This document shows positions 51,585-59,641 of a stretch of 64,000 nucleotides of DNA, one piece after another. Position 1 is the stretch's first letter, and the number at the start of each line of letters is the position of its first letter. Position numbers and translations under genes: made by a program. The stretch comes from DTWD01 sp963662965 (GTDB lineage: Bacteria > Acidobacteriota > Vicinamibacteria > Vicinamibacterales > UBA8438), in contig OY759970.1 of assembly GCA_963662965.1 (NCBI GenBank), positions 1,674,001 to 1,738,000 of the forward strand, given 5' to 3'. The notes beneath the pieces were generated by a model. It searched no databases and had not been told where the DNA came from. It saw only the letters and a program-made list of their open reading frames with translations.

Positions 51585-52970
51585 ATGGAGAAGAAGCCGA
51601 TGACCACGTCGCGTCCGTTGCACCGCGTGGCATCGGCGACGGCCGTCTCCGTCCTGGTTCTGTCCGTCGCCGTTCTCCACGCCGAGGACTGGCCGCAATG
51701 GCGTGGCGTCGATCGGGACGCCGTCTGGGACGAGGCGGGTGTCGTCGACCGATTTCCGGACGACGGCTTGCGGGTCACCTGGCGGGCACCGGTGCGCGGT
51801 GGCTTCGCCGGTCCGGCGGTCGCCGGCGGCCGCGTCTTCGTTCTCGACTTTCATGAGACGCCCGGCAGCCGCACCATGGACGGGCACGAGCGCCTGCTGG
51901 CCTTTGACGAGGGGAGCGGCGCGTTGCTCTGGGAGCAGGAGTGGCCGGCCGCTTACCGGAACATTCTTTTCAAGTTTGCGACCGGGCCGCGCGCGGTGCC
52001 GACGGTCGACGGCAAGCGGGTCTACATTCTCGGCGCCGCCGGCATGCTGTCGTGCTTCGAGACCGAGAGCGGGTCGCTCCTGTGGCGCGTCGACACCGTG
52101 GCCGAGTACGGCGCGACGGTGCCGGTCTACGGGATGTCGCAGGCGCCGCTCGTCGAAGGCGACTATCTGATCGCGGTCGTCGGCGGCGAGCCCGATGCCA
52201 AGGTTGTCGCCTTCGACAAAGTCACTGGCGACGAGGTGTGGCGCGCGCTTGAGAACGCCTCCGAGACCGGATATGCGGCGCCGATCGTGATCGATGCCGG
52301 CGGCGTGCGCCAGCTGATTCTCTGGCACGCGACGGCGATCACGTCGCTCAATCCGACGAACGGCGACGTGTACTGGAATGAGGACTTCACGATCGGCGGC
52401 GGCATGGCGATCTCCACGCCGGTTCGTAGCGGCCGGTACCTCGTCGTAACCCAGTTCTTCAACGGGGCGTTGATGCTGGTGCTCAACCCGGATCGGCCGG
52501 CCGCGCGAGTGCTCTGGAAGGGTCGCAACCGCGGCGAGCTTCCCGAGCAGACCGACACGCTCCATTCGATCATCTCGACGCCAATCGTCATCGACGATTA
52601 CCTGTACGGGATCGGTAGCTACGGCGAGCTCCGTGGGATCGACGCGTCGAACGGCGAGCGCTTGTGGCAGAGCGATCAAATGAACGCGCAGGATCGATGG
52701 GCGACTGCCTACTTCGTCCGCAACGGCAACCGCTACTTCGTGACCAACGATAGCGGCGAGCTGATCATCGCGCGCTTCACGCCAGACGGGTATGAGGAGG
52801 TCGACCGCACGCCGCTTCTGACACCGACGTTGCGCACGCAGGGTGGGGCGACGGGCCGGTGGAGCGACCGCGCCGTCCTCTGGTCGCATCCGGCCTTTGC
52901 GAGCCGCCACGTGGTGGTGCGCAACGACGAAGAGGTGGTCCGCCTCTCGCTCGACGCGGTGGACTACTAG
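51585..52970 (+). CDS. PQQ-like beta-propeller protein (BamB-type repeats)
   Basis: A 461-residue exported protein with a signal peptide ending AVLHAED and the frequent start motif WPQWRGVDRDAVW. PQQ-like repeats recur: LLAFDEGSGALLWEQEW, LSCFETESGSLLWRVDT, VVAFDKVTGDEVWRALE, LNPTNGDVYWNEDF and GIDASNGERLWQSDQ. It lacks the PQQ-binding Cys-Cys and calcium motifs of true dehydrogenases as far as can be seen, so a structural or ligand-binding propeller is more likely. It belongs with the similar proteins at 53966 and 63373. Confidence 0.85.
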   Translation: MEKKPMTTSRPLHRVASATAVSVLVLSVAVLHAEDWPQWRGVDRDAVWDEAGVVDRFPDDGLRVTWRAPVRGGFAGPAVAGGRVFVLDFHETPGSRTMDGHERLLAFDEGSGALLWEQEWPAAYRNILFKFATGPRAVPTVDGKRVYILGAAGMLSCFETESGSLLWRVDTVAEYGATVPVYGMSQAPLVEGDYLIAVVGGEPDAKVVAFDKVTGDEVWRALENASETGYAAPIVIDAGGVRQLILWHATAITSLNPTNGDVYWNEDFTIGGGMAISTPVRSGRYLVVTQFFNGALMLVLNPDRPAARVLWKGRNRGELPEQTDTLHSIISTPIVIDDYLYGIGSYGELRGIDASNGERLWQSDQMNAQDRWATAYFVRNGNRYFVTNDSGELIIARFTPDGYEEVDRTPLLTPTLRTQGGATGRWSDRAVLWSHPAFASRHVVVRNDEEVVRLSLDAVDY

Positions 52971-52985
52971 CGGCGCCGCCACACG

Positions 52986-53536
52986 GATCTGAACGCTTTC
53001 GATCGGTGTATCGCGGGATTCAACGCGGGCCCTCCCATTACGCCGCTTACCTATAACAACAACATGCAGTTGTTCCAGACACCAGATCACGTTGTGGTCT
53101 ACACGGAGATGGTCCACACGCCTCAAGTCGTGCCGCTCGACGGACGTCCCGCGCTCACCGACAACATCCGTTTGTGGTCGGGCGACTCGCGTGGCTACTG
53201 GGGGGGGACACTCTAGTCGTTGAGACTGCGAATTTTAACGAACAGCGGCAACGGATCCCTTACCGCTTTCCCAGGGGTGTGGTGTCGACTGCGAACATGA
53301 CACTGGTCGAACGCTTCACGCTTGCGGATGCAGACAGGTTGGAGTACACGTTCACGGTAAGTGATCCAGAGACATGGACGAGCCCGTGGACGGCATCGAT
53401 GCCGATGCGTCGAACTGACAGTCCGCTGTTCGAGTATGCGTGCCACGAAGGAAACTACAGCATGGCGGAGTCTCTGGCTGCACAGCGTGCAGTCGACAAG
53501 GCCGCTGCGGAAGCGACGACGCAAGGATCGAGATGA
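52986..53536 (+). pseudogene. Remnant of the 21049-type exported family, N-terminally truncated and frameshifted
   Basis: The frame opens mid-family at FDRCIAGFNAGPPITPLTYN, just after the stop of the propeller gene, and reads NNMQLFQTPDHVVVYTEMVH to DSRGYWGG. A run of eight Gs at 53200-53207 then shifts the frame, and the family continues as TLVVETANFNEQRQRIPYRF to FEYACHEGNYSMAESLAAQR. The first 150 or so residues, with the signal peptide, are missing. The poly-G slip might be a sequencing error; the 5' truncation is not. Confidence 0.85.
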
Positions 53537-53965
53537 ATTGAAAAGCGTGTGGACGCTGCCTTCGCCGTTGGCTAGAACTGAATCAGGTGAGTTGTAATGG
53601 CCTGATTGATGCTCACCTTAGTGCCAATCAATCGTATGACTCGCTCTCCGGGATTTATGGGAGGCCGTCACTTGCGCTGCGGCCGATGTCGGCACGAACG
53701 TTGCGTCTCAGCAGGCACCCTCATCCTTAGCGAGACGTGGTCTGAGCAGCTTGGCGGTCGATCCCGCGGATCTCGCATGGGGGTGGGACCCAGTCCAAGC
53801 GTGCCCCCGCTCTGTGTGGCGATCTCATGCTGCGCACCACCCGGATGGCAATCCCGCGGACCCTGCATCGGTTGCAGCGCGAGTGACGGTCCAGGGTCAG
53901 GCCCAGACAGCTTAAGGAAGCCGGCTCAGACGTAGCCACTCGTGCGCAGTATCATTCCTACTTCC
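53537..53965 (+). other. Stretch without an intact gene; possible IS1595-type zinc-ribbon relic
   Basis: A plus frame near 53640-53720 reads GGRHLRCGRCRHERCVSAGT, which recalls the N-terminal zinc ribbon (CxxC...C...SAGT) of IS1595/ISXO2 transposases. It is isolated and not followed by the catalytic domain. Nothing else is recognisable before the propeller gene at 53966. Confidence 0.3.
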
Positions 53966-55297
53966 ATGAAACAGACAACTGCCGTCATCGTGCTTGTCGT
54001 TCTCTCGTCCGCGGCGGCCGACCTGCTGGCGCAGGACGGCGAGGCGGCGCGCGAGTGGTGGCAATGGGGCGGTCCGCATCGCAACTTCATCTCCGACGTC
54101 ACCGGCCTGGCCGATAGTTGGCCCGACGGCGGGCCGCCGGTGATCTGGAGCCGTCCGCTCGGCGCCGGTCACGCGTCGATCATCGCCGGCCGCGGTCGGC
54201 TCTTCACGATGTATCGGCGGGCATTCGGCGCCGGGGGCGAAGCGCCGTGGAGCGTCGACGAGACGGTGATCGCGATGGACGCCGCGACGGGCGAGACGCT
54301 CTGGGAGTACTCCTATCCGTCGAACGTGCAGGACTTCGGCCAGGGCGCCGGGCCGCACGCGACACCGCTTCTCGTGGGCGACCGCCTCTTCACCATCGGG
54401 ACCAACAAGGAGCTGCATGTCTTCGACGCGACGAGCGGCGAGATCGAGTGGTCACGCAACTTCGTCACCGACTTCGGGGCCCCACCGCTGTTGATCCGGT
54501 CGATGATCAAGTCGGGCTACGGCGCGAGCCCGTTGCCGTACCACGACACGATCATCGTGCAGGTCGGCGGGCCCGGGCAGTCGGTGATGGCGTTGCGCCA
54601 GGACGACGGCGTCGTCGTCTGGCGGAGCGGAAGCTTTCTCGTGTCGGAGGCGCCGCCCCGCCTCATCACCTTCGACGGTGAGGAGCACCTGGTCATCTTC
54701 GCCGGTCAGGCGGTTCACGGGCTGGACCCCGACACCGGCGAGATTCTCTGGGCGCACGCGCATGATGCCGGGAACGACTTCAACTTCCAGGTGCCGCTCT
54801 GGAGCGACGACGACGACATCCTCTTCCTCTCGTCCGGCTACATCGGCGGGAGCCGCGCGATCAAATTGACGCGCGATGGAAACGCCACGCGCACCGAGGA
54901 GCTGTGGTACGACCCACAGCTCCGGTTCACGTTCCTCAACCCGCTCCGCATCGGCAACTTTGTGTACGGGACGAGCGGCCAGAGTGCGACCGCCATCATG
55001 ACCGCGACCAAGATTGCGACCGGCGAGACGGCGTGGCGTGCCCGCGGCTACAGCCGTGCCACCATGGTTCATGCTGACGGTAAGGTCCTGTTGCTCGAAG
55101 AAGATGGCGATCTGACCCTGGCCACGGTGACGCCCGCCGAGATGACGACGCTCGCGACGATACAGCTCTTCGATACCCGCGCCTGGACGGCGCCGACGCT
55201 CGTCGGGACTACGCTGTACGCCCGCGACCGCGAGAAAGTCGTCGCGCTGGATCTTTCAGACGGGACCGGCGGCCCCGATCCCCGCCGGCGTCGCTAG
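53966..55297 (+). CDS. PQQ-like beta-propeller protein
   Basis: A 443-residue exported protein from the ATG at 53966 (signal peptide ending DLLAQDG). The start motif WQWGGPHRNFISDVTGLADS and the repeats IAMDAATGETLWEYSYPSN, LHVFDATSGEIEWSRNF, GLDPDTGEILWAHAHDAG and TKIATGETAWRARGYSR mark a PQQ-like propeller of the same kind as 51585. The protein ends abnormally: after VVALDL the last 13 or so residues (SDGTGGPDPRRRR) are encoded by the start of family B repeat copy 11. It probably functions in the periplasm; the role is unknown. Confidence 0.85.
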   Translation: MKQTTAVIVLVVLSSAAADLLAQDGEAAREWWQWGGPHRNFISDVTGLADSWPDGGPPVIWSRPLGAGHASIIAGRGRLFTMYRRAFGAGGEAPWSVDETVIAMDAATGETLWEYSYPSNVQDFGQGAGPHATPLLVGDRLFTIGTNKELHVFDATSGEIEWSRNFVTDFGAPPLLIRSMIKSGYGASPLPYHDTIIVQVGGPGQSVMALRQDDGVVVWRSGSFLVSEAPPRLITFDGEEHLVIFAGQAVHGLDPDTGEILWAHAHDAGNDFNFQVPLWSDDDDILFLSSGYIGGSRAIKLTRDGNATRTEELWYDPQLRFTFLNPLRIGNFVYGTSGQSATAIMTATKIATGETAWRARGYSRATMVHADGKVLLLEEDGDLTLATVTPAEMTTLATIQLFDTRAWTAPTLVGTTLYARDREKVVALDLSDGTGGPDPRRRR

Positions 55298-55350
55298 CGG
55301 GGCCCCCAACGCCCCGCACCGTTCCGCCGGGGCGCGCCGTGCGCGCCCTA
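55258..55350 (+). repeat. Dispersed repeat family B, copy 11
   Basis: AGACGGGACCGGCGGCCCCG start, GGGGCCCCCAACGCCCC centre, and GGCGCGCCGTGCGCGCC end at 55331-55347. It lies between two convergent genes; its first 40 bp are coding for the propeller protein and supply its TAG stop. Confidence 0.88.
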
Positions 55351-55872
55351 CCGCTGCTGGTCGGTGAAATCCTTACACGGCCTCGCCCAGCTCTCACACG
55401 CGCCGACCGGCTGGTTCTTCAGATAGACCAGCGTGTTGGTCGTCTCGCCGTCTGGTGTTGTCGTCGTCACGACGATGGTCAGGCGATTGCCGTCGTCACT
55501 GAGCGTCATCACCTCGTGCATGCGCATGTCGCCTTGCGTCCCCTCGGCGACGAGGCGTGTGCCGTCCCACCGTGAGCGAGCCCGCATCGTCGTGTCGCGA
55601 CCGACCGGAATCGAGCCCTCGGTGCCGGGCGTGTACGACCACGCCTTGAGGCCGTTGGTCTCGGTGCCGACGATAAGGGTGTCGTTGGCGGCGTGCGTGA
55701 CAAAGAGCCGGTCGATCGAGGCACCGCCGCGACCGCCGCTGAAGGCAGGTGGCGTGATATCGCTCGCGTCGCGGTCGAGCGTCCAGTAGCCGGAGAAGTT
55801 CGGGGCTTGCGCAGCCACCGTCGTTGCCGCGAACAGGAATCCCGCCGCGACGCACCACACCTTGGTCATCAT
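55348..55872 (-). CDS. Exported hypothetical protein (lipocalin-like)
   Basis: A 174-residue protein with a signal peptide (VWCVAAGFLFAATTVAAQ) and mature start APNFSGYWTLDRDASDITPP, a motif seen in many uncharacterised acidobacterial proteins. The rest is predicted beta-strand rich (TLIVGTETNGLKAWSYTPGT, RSRWDGTRLVAEGTQGDMRM, LTIVVTTTTPDGETTNTLVY), which suits a small barrel binding a ligand. Two cysteines near the end (GACESWARPCKDF) could form a disulfide. Confidence 0.7.
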   Translation of the reverse strand: MMTKVWCVAAGFLFAATTVAAQAPNFSGYWTLDRDASDITPPAFSGGRGGASIDRLFVTHAANDTLIVGTETNGLKAWSYTPGTEGSIPVGRDTTMRARSRWDGTRLVAEGTQGDMRMHEVMTLSDDGNRLTIVVTTTTPDGETTNTLVYLKNQPVGACESWARPCKDFTDQQR

Positions 55873-55896
55873 TGTCGACGCGATACTCTACCATCC

Positions 55897-56325
55897 ATGA
55901 GTGTGGTGACGGCACGACTCGGCGACGGTACGGTGGTCGAGCTCCAGGCCCGTGATTTCGTCTGGCGCGCCGACGAGTCGGCGGCGGCAGGCGGCAGCAA
56001 CACCGCGACCCCGTAGAAGATGCTGCTCGGCGGGCTGGCCAGCTGTATTGCGCTGACGCTCAGGCTCTACGCGACGCACAAAGCGATTCGACTCGACGGT
56101 GTCGACGTGCGATTGACCTTCGACCGCGTCCATGCCGACGATTGCGAGCGTTGCGACGAGCGAGTCGACGGATTCAGCGAGCGCGTGCAGACCGCGGTGA
56201 CGCTGCACGGCACGTTCACCGACGCGCGGAAGGTCAGACTGACCCAGGTCGCGCATCGCTGCCCGGTGCACAAGACGTTGGTGAACGGAGTCGACATCAT
56301 CGACGACGTGGCCTTCCAAATTTAG
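55897..56325 (+). pseudogene. OsmC/Ohr-family peroxidase gene with an in-frame amber codon
   Basis: One continuous frame encodes a complete OsmC-type protein: MSVVTARLGDGTVVELQARD, GGSNTATP, then LLGGLASCIALTLRLYATHK and HRCPVHKTLVNGVDI. The two peroxidatic cysteines (SC and RCP) are present. Codon 40 is TAG (56014-56016), where homologues have the Tyr of a TPYELL-like motif, so TAC or TAT to TAG is a single change. Without readthrough only 39 residues are made; reinitiation at the ATG at 56020 would give an N-terminally truncated protein. The stop at 56323-56325 lies in a palindrome. Confidence 0.8.
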
Positions 56326-56354
56326 ACGGAGCAGTCAGCCCCGTCTAAATTTGG
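56316..56354. terminator. Bidirectional terminator between osmC-like and mutS-like genes
   Basis: A perfect 14-bp inverted repeat, CCAAATTTAGACGG at 56316-56329 and its complement at 56341-56354, with an 11-base loop. The TAG stops of both convergent genes (56323-56325 on plus, 56347-56345 on minus) sit symmetrically in the arms. AAATTT followed by a GC stem suits termination in both directions. The TTTAGACGG arm is the same sequence that begins family B repeats. Confidence 0.85.
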
Positions 56355-58195
56355 ATCCCAACCGAGCGCATCAGCGCGACGGCGTTGCTTTTCTGCACCA
56401 CCCCCGGGCGCATCGTGTAGTCGAACGAGAGGCGGCCGTCGGTGAGGTGATCCACGAAATGGACGTTCGCGGCGCGTGCGCCGAGCGTGTCGCTGATGTC
56501 GGTGAGCGCCAGATCGTGCGTCGTGACGAGGCCGATGGCGTACCGATCGAGCAGCGCGCGCACGATGGCGGCCGCGCCGATGCGCCGGTCGTGCGAGTTG
56601 GTGCCGTGCAGGCACTCATCGATCAAAAAGAGGAGGGGGGCCGTGGTCGAGGCGGACGAGATGATGGCGTGGAGTCGCGTCACCTCGGCGTAGAAACGCG
56701 AGCTGCCAGCCTGGATTGAGTCATTGATCTGGATCGACGCCCCAATCGCGAGCGGCGACATTCGCAGTCGCTCGGCCCGCACCGGCGCTCCGGCCTGCGC
56801 GAGCGCCGCGTTGATGCCGATCGTCCGGAGCAGGGTGCTCTTCCCCGACATGTTGGATCCGCTGACGATGAGGAGCTGCGGCTCGCCGTCGAGTCGAACG
56901 TCGTTGGCCACCGCGTCGTCGTCGAGCAGCGGGTGCGCCAGGGCCGTTGCCTCGAATGCCGCAACCTCGCCCCCGACCTCCGGCCAGACATAGTCCGGGC
57001 GCTCGAATCGGTATCCGGCCAGCGACGAGAGCGCCTCGAGCTCTCCGACGGCGTCGAGCCACCGGCGGAGCGCCGGACCCGACGTCCGTCGCCAGCGCTC
57101 GACCGCATGCGCGAGGTGTACATCGATGGCGAGGAAGAACCAGAACACCATGGCGATCATGTTGCGCCGGGAGTGCACCAGCTCGATGAGCCGCGTCAGT
57201 CGCTTGACGCGCCGTGACGGCGCCTCGCCTTCGGCATCGAGCGCGGCGCGGAGCTCGGCCAGATGCGGCGAGGTGAACCGCTCCGCCTCGAGTCGTGACA
57301 GCACGCTCGCCAGGAGTGCGATATCTCTGGCAGCGCCGCCGGCCGCAGTGTAAATCCGGGTGGCCGTATCCATGAACCGTACGCTGATCACCGCGGTCGC
57401 GCCGAGCGAAGCGATGATGTACCACCGGAGTGCGGTCATCACGGCGTCACTCAGCTCGAGCGACCGACCGGCCGCGAGCACGACGACCACGAGGGCGACC
57501 AGCGCCCCTGCCGCCGCCGCGGTTGCGACACCCACCACCATCCGAGGCCGCGTCGCGTCGAGCATCGCGGGTTCGGCGGCCCATGCCCGCAGTGCCTCGT
57601 GATCGACGCCGGCGCGGATGTCGTCGCCAAGCACCGCCAGGTCCTCGCGGAGGTCGAGGTTGGCAACGAGCTCGTCTACGGCGCGCTGCCGCCGAGCAAT
57701 GATGTCGGGGGCGGCGGGTCGAAGCAGCCAGTCGGCCAGCGTCGCCTCTCCCATGCGGGTCCGCGCGCTACATAGGAGCTGAAAGACCGATCCGTCGCCA
57801 AACAGGTCGAGGTCAGCCGCGTAGAGATGCGGCGTGACCTCCGAAAACTGTGTGCCGCTCGCACCGGTGCCGGCCCAGTTCCCGTCGAGACGGGCCAGCC
57901 CGCGGTCGTAGAACGCGATCGCGCGCCCGAGTCGCACACGCGCCGCCTCGATGCGGTCGAGCCAGACGCCGAGAAAGAACACGCCGACGAGCGGTGCGAG
58001 CAGCCACCACGCCGAGTACGGCGCGCCGCCGATAACGCCGAGGCCGAGGGCGAGCGCCACGTTCATACCGACAAGCCGCGCGGTCCCGACCCGCCAATGC
58101 CGCTGGTCCTCGACCGTATGCGCCGCCGTACGGGCGGCACACCGGTCGGTGTACTCGCGTCGCGCGTCACACGTCGCCGTCGATGGCGCCGGCAT
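56345..58195 (-). CDS. Membrane-anchored MutS-like ATPase
   Basis: A 616-residue protein. Hydrophobic segments lie at about 42-60, 64-80, 216-243, 253-272 and 340-357 (for example VVGVATAAAAGALVALVVVV), and the C-terminal 190 residues are a MutS domain V ATPase: Walker A SGSNMSGKSTLLRT (about 443-456), the LRMSPLAIGASIQINDSIQA region, Walker B LLFLIDECLHGTNSHDR (about 520-536) and the GLVTTHDLALTDIS switch. Mismatch-binding (domain I) is absent. Transmembrane MutS-like proteins occur in several phyla without a known role; DNA mismatch repair is unlikely. Start codon uncertain; the first 40 residues may be untranslated. Confidence 0.82.
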   Translation of the reverse strand: MPAPSTATCDARREYTDRCAARTAAHTVEDQRHWRVGTARLVGMNVALALGLGVIGGAPYSAWWLLAPLVGVFFLGVWLDRIEAARVRLGRAIAFYDRGLARLDGNWAGTGASGTQFSEVTPHLYAADLDLFGDGSVFQLLCSARTRMGEATLADWLLRPAAPDIIARRQRAVDELVANLDLREDLAVLGDDIRAGVDHEALRAWAAEPAMLDATRPRMVVGVATAAAAGALVALVVVVLAAGRSLELSDAVMTALRWYIIASLGATAVISVRFMDTATRIYTAAGGAARDIALLASVLSRLEAERFTSPHLAELRAALDAEGEAPSRRVKRLTRLIELVHSRRNMIAMVFWFFLAIDVHLAHAVERWRRTSGPALRRWLDAVGELEALSSLAGYRFERPDYVWPEVGGEVAAFEATALAHPLLDDDAVANDVRLDGEPQLLIVSGSNMSGKSTLLRTIGINAALAQAGAPVRAERLRMSPLAIGASIQINDSIQAGSSRFYAEVTRLHAIISSASTTAPLLFLIDECLHGTNSHDRRIGAAAIVRALLDRYAIGLVTTHDLALTDISDTLGARAANVHFVDHLTDGRLSFDYTMRPGVVQKSNAVALMRSVGIQI

Positions 58196-58204
58196 CGATA
58201 CTGG

Positions 58205-59503
58205 CTACGGAGCGCTCACGAAGTACGGCGGAAGGTCCACCTTCGTGTCGCCGAGGATGTCGATGATGTCTCGTCGGTCATCGGTCGAGAGGCGGACGTA
58301 CTTCGGATCGGCATCCGAGCCGGAGAGGACGTGCCACAGGCGACGGTAGATCGCCGCCTGGGCATCCGCCGGGAGCCCGTCGAAGGCGGCCGTGTAGATC
58401 ATGTAACTACAGGGATAGCGGAAAAGCCGGCGGTCGAGCTCTATCTCTCGCAACGTTCTCCCACGACGGTCGAACGGCCCCCGCGCCGCGAATGTCGACG
58501 CGTATCCGCTGCTTCCCACCATCCGGTCGGTCAGCGGCGCTTCGTCGATGAACAGCATGTAGTCGACCAGCGCGCCGACCACCTCGCGCAGCGCCGGATA
58601 GCCGGTCGCGCGGCCGGGTCGTGCGAAGAGGCTGTCGGTCGCTCGGCGTTCGTGGGCGGCGAGGCGAAACTCCCACCCGACCCGCGTCAGCAGATTCGTC
58701 ATGTGGGTCTGATGCTCCAGCACCATCAAGGCGGCGATATCGCTGTACGGCGTCAGGTAGCCGACGGTATCGAAGCGACCCTCGACGCTGTCGATGTTCA
58801 GATTAGCCTCGTCGGGGAGCAGCATCGGATCGTCATGGTCCGTGGCGACGGTGTTGCCGACGTGCCGGCCGACGCCCGTGTCGCCGGTGACGTACCACCC
58901 GCCCCAGCGGGACTCGATCATCGTGCGGTGGTCGACCGTGTGCGATGTGTACGGGATTCCGTCCGGGTCGGCGACGACGCTGCCGACCGCGAGACCCGGC
59001 ACACCGAGCGTCTCGGGGGAGACGTGGCACTGGAGGCACGCGCGCGGTCGCTGGAAGCCTCGCGAACGCCCACCCTGCACGAGCGCGTAGAACATGACGC
59101 CCTGGCGGGGGTCGAGCGCGGCGAGCTCGATGGTCGGGGCGCCGCGGATCCAGGCGATCGCCACGTCGTCGTTGAAGTAGACTGCCCGCGGATTCGCCGG
59201 GCTGATGAGGTCCCACTGCAGACTGGTCTTCGAGAAGACCAGCGTTTGCGACTCCACCGGTACGTCGAGCGCATCGAGGAGCGCCCGCAGATAGCCCTGC
59301 GGTGGGTCGAAGGTCAGCGTCGCGTCGCCTGATCCGAGACGCTCGTGGAGCTGGGCGACCCGGTCGGTCCGTGGCCGCGTGCCGTACTCGATGGCCGGAT
59401 GTTCGAGTGAGGCGGCGAACCGGTCGAGCGCCGCCGCGCCGCCGGTGGCACCCATCACGCTGAGTGCGATGAGCGTCGCACTATCTGAAAGTGAGCCACG
59501 CAC
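58205..59503 (-). CDS. Exported monohaem protein of unknown function
   Basis: A 432-residue protein; the N-terminus (LIALSVMGATGGAAALD) is a possible signal. One CxxCH site, CLQCH, lies near residue 156 after GFQRPRA and is followed by VSPETLGVPGLAVGSVVADP. Other recurring segments are DPPQGYLRALLDALDVPVES, VYFNDDVAIAWIRGAP and LHVLSGSDADPKYVRLSTDD-like text near the end (residue 400). It resembles a family of large single-haem proteins common in Planctomycetes and Acidobacteria whose role is unknown. It is encoded nine bases upstream of the MutS-like gene on the same strand, so the two are probably co-transcribed. Confidence 0.75.
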   Translation of the reverse strand: MRGSLSDSATLIALSVMGATGGAAALDRFAASLEHPAIEYGTRPRTDRVAQLHERLGSGDATLTFDPPQGYLRALLDALDVPVESQTLVFSKTSLQWDLISPANPRAVYFNDDVAIAWIRGAPTIELAALDPRQGVMFYALVQGGRSRGFQRPRACLQCHVSPETLGVPGLAVGSVVADPDGIPYTSHTVDHRTMIESRWGGWYVTGDTGVGRHVGNTVATDHDDPMLLPDEANLNIDSVEGRFDTVGYLTPYSDIAALMVLEHQTHMTNLLTRVGWEFRLAAHERRATDSLFARPGRATGYPALREVVGALVDYMLFIDEAPLTDRMVGSSGYASTFAARGPFDRRGRTLREIELDRRLFRYPCSYMIYTAAFDGLPADAQAAIYRRLWHVLSGSDADPKYVRLSTDDRRDIIDILGDTKVDLPPYFVSAP

Positions 59504-59523
59504 AATGTCCCCCCAACTCTAGC

Positions 59524-59639
59524 GCGCGAGCGAACGGAGTGGGGCTTTCGGGGTCCCCACAAGTGAGCGAGCGAGGGGGTCTGGGGGAAGCGCCCGCGAT
59601 TCAGCCCGGCGATCGTGGGCAATATTCCCCCAGTCTGGG
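59524..59639 (+). repeat. Dispersed repeat family C, copy 4
   Basis: CGAGCGAACGGAGTGGGGCT, GGGGTCCCC, GGTCTGGGGGAAGCGCCCG and the facing AATATTCCCCCAGTCTGGG. It lies just upstream of the monohaem gene start and ends at the stop of the quinoprotein fragment at 59642. Confidence 0.88.
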
Positions 59640-59641
59640 AA

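Noticed and set aside
55897..56325. Genome-wide recoding of TAG as an amino acid
   Set aside because: Two internal TAG codons (OsmC, DUF1800) might suggest it, but several intact genes end cleanly at TAG and the two affected positions would need different residues (Tyr, Trp).
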